From: Gadus chalcogrammus
Lineage: Eukaryota > Chordata > Actinopteri > Gadiformes > Gadidae
Direction: 5' to 3'
DNA length: 64,000 bases
Assembly (NCBI RefSeq): GCF_026213295.1
Contig: NC_079422.1
Coordinates: 1,646,250 to 1,710,249 of the forward strand
This document shows, piece by piece, positions 33,750 to 44,042 of this stretch. How positions within the stretch are numbered: position 1 is the stretch's first letter; the number at the start of each line of letters is the position of its first letter. A model generated the notes under the pieces. The model made no database searches and was not told the origin of the DNA. It saw only the letters and a program-made list of their open reading frames with translations. Both the position numbers and the translations under genes were made by a program.

Positions 33750-34385
33750 ACCGTATTTTCCGGACTATAAGTCGCGGTTTTTTTGTAGTTTGGCTTGCCC
33801 TGCGACTTATATTTCGAAGCGACTTATATGCCAAAATTGTGCGTACATAATCTTCGGCCGCAAGATGGCACCGTCATTCATTAGGCCTACAACTGAACGC
33901 TGCAAGCCTACTGCACCACCGAATAAATTATATTCTCGTCGTCATCGTCCTCAATGTTCTCCGGTTCAACCAAAGCTACCCCAGCCTTAGCTGCAATGTT
34001 GTGCAACATAGCTGTCACACATATCACAGCGCATGACTTGGCCAGCGAAAACTGGAGCCCTCCGCTGGACTTGTGAAGGCATCTAAAGCGAAACTTCCAC
34101 CTCCCGATCGTGCGCTCAGGTTTAGGACCGCGGCGCATACGCGTCCGGTGGAATCCCGGTGTCACTGAATTCGGTATACTCTCAGAACTACGAGTGGGAC
34201 CGACACACCTATATTGCTATTGCAATTTTATTCAGTCTCTCCAGACTAAACGTTCTTGTTTAAATGTTTAAAAATAAATGCGACTTATACACCGATGCGA
34301 CGTATATATGTTTTTTTCCTCGTCATGGAGCATTTTTTGACTGATGCGACTAATACTCGGGAGCGATGTATAGTCCGGAAAATAC

Positions 34386-34388
<3 letters not shown>
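33750..34388. mobile_element. Harbinger-derived MITE, copy 2 (639 bp)
   Basis: This copy has the same length and ends as that at 7090-7728 and differs at only a few bases by eye. It lies between TA-rich sequences and directly precedes the hAT element at 34423. The HARBI1-like C-terminal fragment is at 33908-34165 on the minus strand (PERTIGRWKFRFRCLH, then MLHNIAAKAG). Confidence 0.87.
33908..34165 (-). pseudogene. HARBI1-like transposase C-terminal fragment, copy 2
   Basis: This 85-residue frame differs from the 7248-7505 copy at two visible residues (SLAKSCAV against SPAKSYAV). It keeps the ERTIG Glu but no other catalytic residue. The open frame surviving in both copies probably reflects recent common origin and not selection. 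Confidence 0.75.
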
Positions 34389-34422
<34 letters not shown>

Positions 34423-34425
<3 letters not shown>

Positions 34426-35889
34426 GGCCGTCAAATTAATGCGTTAATTTAGATTAATTAATCACAGAAAAAATAACGCGTTTAAGAAATTAACGCAGAT
34501 TAATCGCGCTTCTATAGTGCCCTTTGACCCGGTGCGTAATTTGCGTTGAAATGGAGGCAGACGAGAAGACGCTGCTCGGCCCCGTGAACGAAAAGTTCAA
34601 GTTTAGACGGAACTGTAGATAGGAACACCGTTATCTGCAATCTCTGTAGTAAGGAATTTTCCTGTCACCGGAGTTCATCAACCCTTAAGTATCACCTCAA
34701 CGCAAAACATTTGGTACCAAGCTCGCAGGTACGAGCTGCCAAAGCCCCTGAAGCTGGCGCTAGCAGGCAGCCTCGTCAAGGCACAGTTGACTGAGATTCA
34801 TTGAATCTTGAGAGATGGAAATGTTATTAATTTGATCTAAAGGTACGGCCACACTAACCGCGTTACTCGCGTTTGGGGCGTCGAAAATCTGCATTTTTGC
34901 ATAGGGAACCATTGGTATAGGCGCGTAGATGCGTTACACGCGTTGAAGCATCGCGTTAGGGGCGTTAGACGCGGCAGACGCACGTAATTACGCACGTAAA
35001 CGCAGTAACGCGCCCAAAGCACCAACGCCCGGAGTTCAAAAAATTGAACTTTCAACGCTCCAACGCGTGATGCTTAGCCGCGATAGCCAATCAGCGTGGA
35101 GCTTGACCCGACGTCACTGGCAGAGAGTAGTGACGCTTGCACAGAAGCATACGGCCGACATCTTTCTTTATTCTGGGTGGAAATAGTAACATAGTTACGC
35201 CATTAAATGCGTTTATGTAAACATTTTTAGCGAGAAATGTGCATTTTACTTTCATAATGTTCGCTCGGTGAATGTGAAGGATGTTTGGTTTGATAGTTAT
35301 AACGAAGAGGGAAAGCTCCATTCACTTGCATGGACAGCGTCTCTGGTTGCTAAGCAACCTCAACGTCTTGGCGGACTATATCTCGGCTGATCAACACTAC
35401 GAATGCTGGAAACAAACCAGACACACCATGAGAAGTTATTTAACCCGATTATTGTTATTTATATCCGAGATTATTTAATCTAACCCGATCTAAGCTCTAT
35501 CATGAACCCAAACGCGGCGGCGTTTGGGTTTCCTACCTCGGACTCCTAAATCCAGCGCAGCCACAGGCGCGTTAGGCGCGTTGAACCATTTTTGTGACAC
35601 ACAATGATCAAGCGTCAAGTTAGGCACGCTACACGCGTTATCCAACACGAGTAACGCGTTAGGTGTGGCCGTAGCATTAAAATGCACCGTATGTTGATGA
35701 AAGATATGTTTTAAATAAAAGAGGCATTGAACTTTAAAGTCTATTATATATATTATTCATTGAATCACTCATCTGCCATAATTTACTTGGAATTTAATTA
35801 TTTTTAAATACTTTCTCGGAAAAATTTAATTATGCGATTCAGAGCCTGTAATTAATACGATTATTTTTTTTAATCGCTTGACAGCCCTA
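34423..35889 (+). mobile_element. hAT element with a BED zinc finger, carrying a nested element
   Basis: The left end 'tagggccgtcaaattaatgc' pairs with the right end, inverted, 'tagggctgtcaagcgattaa'. Near 34551 the + strand starts MEADEKTLLGPVNEKFKFRR and, one frame away, reads VICNLCSKEFSCHRSSSTLK then YHLNAKH (about 34629-34710). That is a BED-type finger with Cys-Cys and His-His ligands, as at the N-terminus of hAT transposases. The rest of the transposase is absent. A second element (34844-35673) is inserted. Flanks are TA repeats, so the target duplication is unreadable. Confidence 0.78.
34844..35673. mobile_element. Nested element with TACGGCCACAC ends
   Basis: 'tacggccacactaaccgcgt' on the left pairs with 'tacggccacacctaacgcgt' inverted at the right, followed by 'tactcg'. 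Short 'gcgtta' and 'acgcg' motifs recur through both subterminal regions. It contains a fragment of the 'tgctaagcaacctcaacgtc' repeat family (about 35325-35480). The first breakpoint of the 2340-bp tandem duplication (35375) lies inside it. Confidence 0.72.
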
Positions 35890-37714
35890 ATATATATATA
35901 TAGGCTATACAATATGGAAATGGGACCACAAATGCAAAAAAGGGTCAATGCTTTGTATTATGGATACTCCAAGTTTTGCAGCAGATCATATTCATATATA
36001 TTTATTTAGGCTATTTATTTTGTGGCTTCGAGGAGGTCTGGTATGGGGTCAGAACAGTCTCATTAATAATGAATGCACAGAGAAGGATTCACAAATGTAT
36101 TTTGTGATTTATATATAAATTACTCTCTTCTCACAAATACATTTCAATGCACACACACAAGTGGATATCGGTATGTATAAATGTGAAATAAATCCAAAAA
36201 CAAAAGTAGAAATTTTCATCAAAAATGTGTTTGGATGTTGTTACATTTATATACAAACTGTTAAACTTGAATTAACAAGACACTTTTCATTTGTGAACTT
36301 GTTTGCATTTGTGTGTGAACTGGTCTGTACAGGGTTCGTACACCTTTTTCATGGCCAAATTCAAGCACTTTTTAAGGACTTTCAATTTTCCAGTTTTTCC
36401 GGTACCATGAAAGGAGCAATCCGGTCTGAATGAATCCATAGCCCTGTTGTTCAAGGGCACCAAATGCTGTCTGTACGAAAAAGAACAAGACAATTTGATA
36501 CAACCTAAGCTGAATATCGAACCAGCAGCTATCATTAACTGAATGGGGCACAGAAAAAGAAAATTAAACAGAGTTTCTGTGCCCCATTTCATTTGTGTTT
36601 GCTACCGTTTCTCTATTTGGCCTATGTTGCATCAATTTTTCTTACTGACGGCACTCGACATTGAACCGCATGGATTGATTCACTCCGTATTTCTCCTTGT
36701 AAATTGTATAATGTGATATAAATACATGCAACCTCAAAATATTAATTTCACTTATTTTTTAACAAAACTGCTCCATATTAACAGAAGGATAATAAATGAA
36801 AGGAAAATACCTTTGTTTGTTTCACAATAGTTCAGTCACCTTTCATTAAGCAAATCTTGCCTCATAACTATGGCTATGATAATACCTATGTTGCCATTTT
36901 AACACAATTAACCAAATAGACAAAATAGGTAACTTTTTTGCTTTAACTGAGGTAGCAAGGCAGGTTAAGTAGACAATCAAAATAATACAGCAAAAAATAC
37001 ATGCAAACATACTATAAAAACTCAAAATCATTCACATTAGCTCAGGTCTATGTTGTGCAAAAGGTTCCAAATTACACATGCCCTTCACAGTGCAAACAAG
37101 TCCAACAAGTGCAAATTAATATGAACTTCAGCAAACATTAGTGGTCTTTTATGTTTGGAAAAAAAAAACCCTACATGGTAAGACCAAAGGCCAAATTATT
37201 TAGGACCCTTTACAGTGCATCATTCAGTTCCTTCATTTTCTCTGTCAACTTTTGCTCAAAAGTCTCAAGATCTCTCTTTTTCTTTTGCTGCTCTTCTAAG
37301 TCTGTTTGACTTTGAAATGAGGTAGAGCTTGCCTTTAGCTTCGGCTTTTTCTGCATTGCTGTCAGCAGATTTCATGAGTTGCCTCACATCCTTTTCCATC
37401 CTCTTCTTTTTGACCTTCATCTCCGATATCTCCTCCATCAGTGTTTTTATTTTCAGTGCTTTTTGTTGATCTTGTTTTTTACGTCTTTCTTCATCAAGGT
37501 ACATGTGGTACTTTTGTCTGGCAGCAGATGCTGAAAGGAACAATTCCTTCAAGTACCCTACGTTGTGCAGCCCTCCGATAATGCGCACATGATCATGGAT
37601 GACCCGCTGTGCAACCAAAGAATGTTCTTTAAGGTTTTCCACCATCACCTCCTTATTAACTGAAAACCCCCTCTCAACGGAAGCCTGGCCATGCGACTAT
37701 ATCTCGGCTGATCA
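35375..37714. repeat. 2340-bp tandem duplication, first copy
   Basis: The bases from 'actatatctcggctgatcaa' at 35375 recur at 37715 with a constant offset of 2340 as far as 37695/40035. Only a few substitutions are visible (for example at 35540 and 36220). The unit holds the right part of the nested and hAT elements, a stretch starting 'cagggttcgtacaccttttt' (about 36330) that looks like the 3' end of the next transposon, and the C-terminal end of its transposase. A 19-base partial repeat lies at the join. Confidence 0.9.
37265..37695 (-). pseudogene. Duplicated C-terminus of hAT-like transposase, truncated
   Basis: The minus-strand frame from about 37648 reads MMVENLKEHSLVAQRVIHDH, VRIIGGLHNVGYLKELFLSA and then a Lys/Glu-rich coiled-coil tail ending KEKERS. 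It is the copy of 39605-40035 in the first duplication unit and ends at the duplication breakpoint, so most of the protein is missing. Confidence 0.8.
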
Positions 37715-40035
37715 ACTATATCTCGGCTGATCAACACTACGAATGCTGGAAACAAACCAGACACACCATGAGAAGTTATTTAACCCGATTATTGTTATTT
37801 ATATCCGAGATTATTTAATCTAACCCGATCTAAGCTCTATCATGAACCCAAACGCGGCGGCGTTTGGGTTTCCTACCTCAGACTCCTAAATCCAGCGCAG
37901 CCACAGGCGCGTTAGGCGCGTTGAACCATTTTTGTGACACACAATGATCAAGCGTCAAGTTAGGCACGCTACACGCGTTATCCAACACGAGTAACGCGTT
38001 AGGTGTGGCCGTAGCATTAAAATGCACCGTATGTTGATGAAAGATATGTTTTAAATAAAAGAGGCATTGAACTTTAAAGTCTATTATATATATTATTCAT
38101 TGAATCACTCATCTGCCATAATTTACTTGGAATTTAATTATTTTTAAATACTTTCTCGGAAAAATTTAATTATGCGATTCAGAGCCTGTAATTAATACGA
38201 TTATTTTTTTTAATCGCTTGACAGCCCTAATATATATATATAGGCTATACAATATGGAAATGGGACCACAAATGCAAAAAAGGGTCAATGCTTTGTATTA
38301 TGGATACTCCAAGTTTTGCAGCAGATCATATTCATATATATTTATTTAGGCTATTTATTTTGTGGCTTCGAGGAGGTCTGGTATGGGGTCAGAACAGTCT
38401 CATTAATAATGAATGCACAGAGAAGGATTCACAAATGTATTTTGTGATTTATATATAAATTACTCTCTTCTCACAAATACATTTCAATGCACACACACAA
38501 GTGGATATCGGTATGTATAAATGTGAAATAAATCCAAAAACAAAAGTAGAAATTTTCATGAAAAATGTGTTTGGATGTTGTTACATTTATATACAAACTG
38601 TTAAACTTGAATTAACAAGACACTTTTCATTTGTGAACTTGTTTGCATTTGTGTGTGAACTGGTCTGTACAGGGTTCGTACACCTTTTTCATGGCCAAAT
38701 TCAAGCACTTTTTAAGGACTTTCAATTTTCCAGTTTTTCCGGTACCATGAAAGGAGCAATCCGGTCTGAATGAATCCATAGCCCTGTTGTTCAAGGGCAC
38801 CAAATGCTGTCTGTACGAAAAAGAACAAGACAATTTGATACAACCTAAGCTGAATATCGAACCAGCAGCTATCATTAACTGAATGGGGCACAGAAAAAGA
38901 AAATTAAACAGAGTTTCTGTGCCCCATTTCATTTGTGTTTGCTACCGTTTCTCTATTTGGCCTATGTTGCATCAATTTTTCTTACTGACGGCACTCGACA
39001 TTGAACCGCATGGATTGATTCACTCCGTATTTCTCCTTGTAAATTGTATAATGTGATATAAATACATGCAACCTCAAAATATTAATTTCACTTATTTTTT
39101 AACAAAACTGCTCCATATTAACAGAAGGATAATAAATGAAAGGAAAATACCTTTGTTTGTTTCACAATAGTTCAGTCACCTTTCATTAAGCAAATCTTGC
39201 CTCATAACTATGGCTATGATAATACCTATGTTGCCATTTTAACACAATTAACCAAATAGACAAAATAGGTAACTTTTTTGCTTTAACTGAGGTAGCAAGG
39301 CAGGTTAAGTAGACAATCAAAATAATACAGCAAAAAATACATGCAAACATACTATAAAAACTCAAAATCATTCACATTAGCTCAGGTCTATGTTGTGCAA
39401 AAGGTTCCAAATTACACATGCCCTTCACAGTGCAAACAAGTCCAACAAGTGCAAATTAATATGAACTTCAGCAAACATTAGTGGTCTTTTATGTTTGGAA
39501 AAAAAAAACCCTACATGGTAAGACCAAAGGCCAAATTATTTAGGACCCTTTACAGTGCATCATTCAGTTCCTTCATTTTCTCTGTCAACTTTTGCTCAAA
39601 AGTCTCAAGATCTCTCTTTTTCTTTTGCTGCTCTTCTAAGTCTGTTTGACTTTGAAATGAGGTAGAGCTTGCCTTTAGCTTCGGCTTTTTCTGCATTGCT
39701 GTCAGCAGATTTCATGAGTTGCCTCACATCCTTTTCCATCCTCTTCTTTTTGACCTTCATCTCCGATATCTCCTCCATCAGTGTTTTTATTTTCAGTGCT
39801 TTTTGTTGATCTTGTTTTTTACGTCTTTCTTCATCAAGGTACATGTGGTACTTTTGTCTGGCAGCAGATGCTGAAAGGAACAATTCCTTCAAGTACCCTA
39901 CGTTGTGCAGCCCTCCGATAATGCGCACATGATCATGGATGACCCGCTGTGCAACCAAAGAATGTTCTTTAAGGTTTTCCACCATCACCTCCTTATTAAC
40001 TGAAAACCCCCTCTCAACGGAAGCCTGGCCATGCG
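37715..40035. repeat. 2340-bp tandem duplication, second copy
   Basis: This copy is continuous with the rest of the hAT-like transposase to its right, whereas the first copy is cut off at 37695. So the second copy is in the original arrangement on its right side and the first in the original arrangement on its left side, as expected for a simple tandem duplication. Confidence 0.9.
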
Positions 40036-41440
40036 AGAGGATCAGGGCAAGTCGTACATCCTCCCATAGATGGCAAAACTCTGCTTTATTGGCCAAGAGT
40101 TCATGATAGAACTCATCCAATCTGTCACTCTGTGGAATGAATTTATGGAATGAATCTGATGCCAACATCAGGCTTGTGTCAAAAAACTGACCAAATTCCC
40201 TATTCCCATTTTTCTTCAAGCCGGGCAGTTTCCACAAGGAGTCGGGGAACAGAAGTGAGTTTTTTGTTCTTGAGGAACACCCTTGGATCCAGGACAGATA
40301 GGCTTCTTACCAGTGTCTATTTCACTGGTGCCTTTTCAAAAAGCTTAGACACCATCTTCACCAGAAAAAGCTTACAGTTTTGCCTAAACTCAAGCCTCAG
40401 CCTCTCAGCTCCTGAGTTCTTCACATGCTCCACCAAGGCTCGCTCTGTAGCAAAGCCAACTTTCACTTTGTTGACATCAACGTGGTTATCTTGTGTTTCG
40501 TCATCAACTTTGAGAAGCTTTAGAGTGTTGGTTGCACTCATCATCACAATGGGCTTGACAAACTTCTCCAAAAGACTCCTAGGAATATTTGTGAGTTCAC
40601 TGCACATAAATGGCAGCATGGGTTTGTTTATAGCTTCACCGTTATCTTGGTATAGCTTCAGATATGAAAAAGAAGTTCAGTTTGGCTGGGAAGAGGTCGT
40701 CATGTACAATGACCTCAGCTTTCTTAAAGGACTTGGTGCATGGCTCTGTAATTTTTTTTGTTTTGGTAGCGCTGATGTAGGTTTTCAATGAGGGCAACAT
40801 CTCAAGGGCGCGCTCAGCCACCTCCACGTTTTCTAGCCATCTGTGACTGCAGAATTCAAGAGGAAACAACGTTGAACCTGTGATTTCTGTGAAGTCCTCC
40901 CGAAGTGCTGGAACATCTTTGAAAAGCCATTTCAGGCTTGACAAGGCATTTCCTAGGTCCCAGTCAGTGGATGCACATCCTGTTCTGAAAGCATTATGTA
41001 AGATGTGCAAACCACAACTTCCAACATTTAGCATTTTCCTCCCTGTTTGCTGTTCAATGTTCTGCTGGGCTAAAGAGGAGGTCTTTCAATTTACATTCGG
41101 TCCATCCATAGACAGCTGAATCAGGTTCGGAAAGCCTATCTCTGAACACACTTTTTTTTCTTTTTTTTTTTTGCTCTGCATTGTGATGACCCATGAAAAA
41201 TGATGTCAGGTATCTTGAGTACACTTGGTCATTGTTCCAAAATCTTAAATGCACGTCAAGCTGGCATTTCTTCATTTCTTTATTTAGACTCTCATCAAAC
41301 ATTATGACATAACCAGACTCTTTCTTTGCTGTCATCTTCATTAAAGAAGAGAAATGAGGAGCAATCCCAAATGTGGTGAGGTATGCCACTTTTCTCTCTC
41401 CACAAGAAAACTGCTTGGCAATGTCACTATCAGGAAACAT
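39605..41440 (-). pseudogene. hAT-like transposase, broken into four frames
   Basis: Read right to left: FGIAPHFSSLMKMTAKKESG and YVIMFDESLNKEMKKCQLDV (a likely first catalytic Asp), RFWNNDQVYSRYLTSFFMGH; then VGSCGLHILHNAFRTGC and FPLEFCSHRWLENVEVAERA; then a middle part; and FCHLWEDVRLALILSHGQAS followed by VERGFSVNKEV, the equivalent of hAT S-ERVFS. A roughly 90-residue Lys/Glu-rich coiled coil forms the C-terminus. Breaks near 41045, 40630 and 40300 disable it. The N-terminal zinc finger was not found. It may belong to a poorly described fish hAT-related family. Confidence 0.7.
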
Positions 41441-41539
41441 GGTTCGGAAAATACACCAGTGTGAATTTGCGCTACATAATATAATATATTAGTATAAATC
41501 TTATTTTTAACCTGGAGTCACTAGAACATGGAAGATCTG

Positions 41540-41755
41540 GATATCATACGACATGATATGCAGCCCGGTCTGCAGAGCCCGGTCGATGGCCGGGCTGCAG
41601 AGCCCGGTCGACGGCCGGGCTGCCGGCCGAGAACCTGGGTCGGGCGGCCCGCGAAAGTCGGCCTCGCGATCTTCCGCGAAAGTCGGCCGCGGACTTTCGC
41701 GATCTTCCGAGAGTCCACGGCCGGGCTTCAAAGCCCGCGGCCGGGCTGCAGAGTA
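41540..41755. repeat. GC-rich palindromic tandem repeat
   Basis: Units of 'gcccggtcgatggccgggct' with a following 'gcagag' occur in tandem and in inverse. They mix with 'gcgaaagtcggcc' units and 'gatcttccg' motifs. GC content is far above that of the flanks, which are AT-rich. Open frames across it on both strands are repeat artefacts. Confidence 0.75.
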
Positions 41756-42078
41756 TAATTAATAAAATAATTACTAGTTAATTACAGAGAAAACACTTAC
41801 ATTTGGGATTTTCCAATCCTGTCGCATCTTTTCGCCCTCCATCTTGTCTAGGATATTTCTTGATTTTCCGTTTTCTCGCAAGGTATTGTGGGAGCAAGTC
41901 ACAACTGAAGCGCTTTGAGGGTGCCCATCGAAAATCTCAATTTTGAGGGGATGTTAGCCCTCCCCCTTACCCCTTAAGCTACCTTAAAACTGTATTGGGA
42001 CATGGCTCCACGGCGCGTGAACGCGCAACAGCGAGGGCTAGGGAGATTTTCCATGTAGCAAAGGAATGAGATTCGCCC

Positions 42079-42934
42079 TTAGTCCTTTCTCGGGTATTTG
42101 GCTCATTTTGAATCGCTCCTGCCTGCTTCACAATGGTTGTGTGTGTGCATACACAAACCTGTCAACCCAGCAACCCTAAACGTTCGTTTTCAAAAATGTG
42201 CAAGTAACCGAGTGGTTAGTGGCATTCGTGAAGTTTAAAAAATATATATCGGCGCATTATATGGTTTCCATCCGTGTTATTTGCTAAATGGAACTATTTT
42301 TTCAGATACCTCACAACCGCATATAAACTTCCGCACAAGGTCCCACTCTGTGCAGCACCTACTTTCGACTTCCGTCGGCATCTGCCTGCACTTCCCACAG
42401 GCACACCACCCGCCCGTGATCCTGGGGACCGCTTCAGCCGGAGCTTCAGGCGCCTCCGTAGCCCTAGCCTCCATCTCACGTAGCTCCTCTTGGTTGAATT
42501 CTGGTTCAAAACAATATCCTCTGCCGTCAAACTCAAAATCGAGTGAGTCCTCCAGAAGCCACCTTTCATAATCCATTTTCAGTGATTTTCTATGTGATTT
42601 TCCCTAATCCGAGGTGCTCACGGTACAAGACTTCAAACCAACGTAAACAGCCCACCTTTCCGGTTCGGCGGAGTAATATCATCGTGCAGTAATGAGTCTT
42701 CCAACTGAAATCAACTGGCGATAAATGTGCAATAAAACACGACAGAAACCATATATTGCGCTGATAATTTTTTTTTAAACTTCACGAATGCCACTAACCA
42801 CTCGGTTACTTGCACATTTTTGAAAACGAACATTTAGGGTTGCTGGGTTGACAGGTTTGTGTATGCTCACAGACAACCATTGTGAAGCAGGCAGGAGCGA
42901 TTCAAAATTAGCCAAATACCCGAGAAAGGACTAA
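42079..42934 (-). mobile_element. Element with about 210-bp terminal inverted repeats
   Basis: The first about 210 bp ('ttagtcctttctcgggtatt' onward, through 'gcaaccctaaacgttcg' and 'cgagtggttagtggcattcg') are inverted at the right end down to 'agaaaggactaa', with about 95% identity by eye. The 430-bp middle holds a minus-strand open frame with a P2X7-tail-like cysteine motif. No transposase is present in this copy, and I did not identify a target duplication. Confidence 0.85.
42277..42576 (-). CDS. P2X7-tail-like cysteine-motif ORF in a transposable element
   Basis: This 99-residue frame starts MDYERWLLEDSLDFEFDGRG, continues YCFEPEFNQEELREMEA and a Pro/Ala/Glu linker, then GGWCACGKCRQMPTEVESRC and CTEWDLVRKF. 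The W-C-x-C-G-x-C-x-x-M-P-T-x-x-E-x-x-C-C pattern is that of the cytosolic zinc-binding ballast domain of the P2X7 receptor, a motif also seen in many transposon-linked fish proteins. Only the first part of the domain is present; it may continue in a second exon, as a possible donor 'gaggtatct' follows. Its function here is unknown. It could be a remnant of a larger element's accessory protein. Confidence 0.5.
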   Translation of the reverse strand: MDYERWLLEDSLDFEFDGRGYCFEPEFNQEELREMEARATEAPEAPAEAVPRITGGWCACGKCRQMPTEVESRCCTEWDLVRKFICGCEVSEKIVPFSK

Positions 42935-43113
42935 TAGTTCAAATTTCGGTGTCACCCACTCTATTTCATCCTAAACAAACCAGAAAGGGGGCTCAATGTT
43001 CAAAATACCAGAATTGTCCTTTAATGAGTCCGTTCTGACCGCATAGTCTGGTGGTCTCCGTATATAATAAAAAGATAAATATATATATATTCACGGATCA
43101 GCAGCATCATTAA

Positions 43114-43143
43114 CTTCGTGGTACAGGGCCCTGTACCACGAAG
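43114..43143. repeat. 30-bp perfect palindrome centred on GGGCCC
   Basis: 'cttcgtggtacaggg' is followed immediately by its exact inverse with no spacer. The right half continues as a known-looking repeat end ('ccctgtaccacgaagctcgc'), so the palindrome may be two copies of one transposon end, head to head. Confidence 0.9.
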
Positions 43144-43254
43144 CTCGCTTAGAGGGTTAGCGAGGTATGTTGAGCTCCAAGCCTGGATTAGTTGTACCAC
43201 GAAAGTCGATCTCTTTTAGCGTCGCTGTATCACCATGGTGACTTAAGCTCGCAA

Positions 43255-43700
43255 CCAAACCTGGTCGGGAGCAGTTTTTCGGCTTTAAATATTTATTTAA
43301 CCATTGGCGAACATAGCATAGCCTACACTGATTTAAAAAAAAACAGCGGAGGAGATTGAGGCCGTTCAAATTAGGCTATTGCATTTCTGTTTACAAAGGC
43401 GTCTGACTTGTTGATTATTTAGGAAAATAGACATTTTGAAATGAAAGCTACATTTTTAAAAGTTTATTTAGCTCATTATATAAAACTGCTGAGACTGCTT
43501 TGATTTTTGTTACCTGTAGGGGTCTGTGTGCAGGCTTAGCGCACCATCCGCCCAGTGTGTGTTTGTCAGGTGAAAACTAAATGTCAAAAAGAAGGAAAGG
43601 GCGGTGGTTGAAAAAAGTCTTTCGACCATTTATTACCTTCACTCGTTTCTTGTAATGGTTTATTCGTTTCCCAGTATAATTTCCTGACCGGCTTCTAACT
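43255..43700. repeat. Left copy of an inverted repeat pair
   Basis: Inverse of 45305-45620: shared stretches include 'gaaaagtctttcgacca'-type bases, 'tggtttattcgtttcc' and 'ttacctgtaggggtctgtgt'. Divergence and indels make the match roughly 85%. The pair encloses the transposon at 44043-44852 and other repeats, so they may be the ends of an older composite element. Confidence 0.7.
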
Positions 43701-44042
43701 GGTGCTTTGCCCAGCACATTGGCAGAATTAGCCTAACCATAGATGGAGGAGAAGGCGCTCGCGATTATAGGTGAGACCTCCTGTGATGGGATCTCGGGAG
43801 GCATCGACCTTAGAAGAGGTGATGCTGGACACTCTCAGGCCAGGCAATCCCCATCCCCTGCCAGATGGGCCTACTTCTCAGGCCAGGCACACCCCATCCC
43901 CAGCTGCGAGGACATCCCCGGCTTGAAGGATCTCCAAGGACAGGCCGGCAGCTAGGCCTACTTCTTAGCTACTCAGAGCCTAATTATTTGTCAATTTGCA
44001 AATTTCACAAATTGCTTGCAGAATTGTGCATGCCTTGACACT

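Noticed and set aside
42200..42240. tRNA-like A box (aaccgagtggttagtgg)
   Set aside because: It resembles the 5' half of tRNA-Ser or tRNA-Leu, but there is no B box or acceptor pairing, and the sequence occurs in both arms of the long-TIR element.
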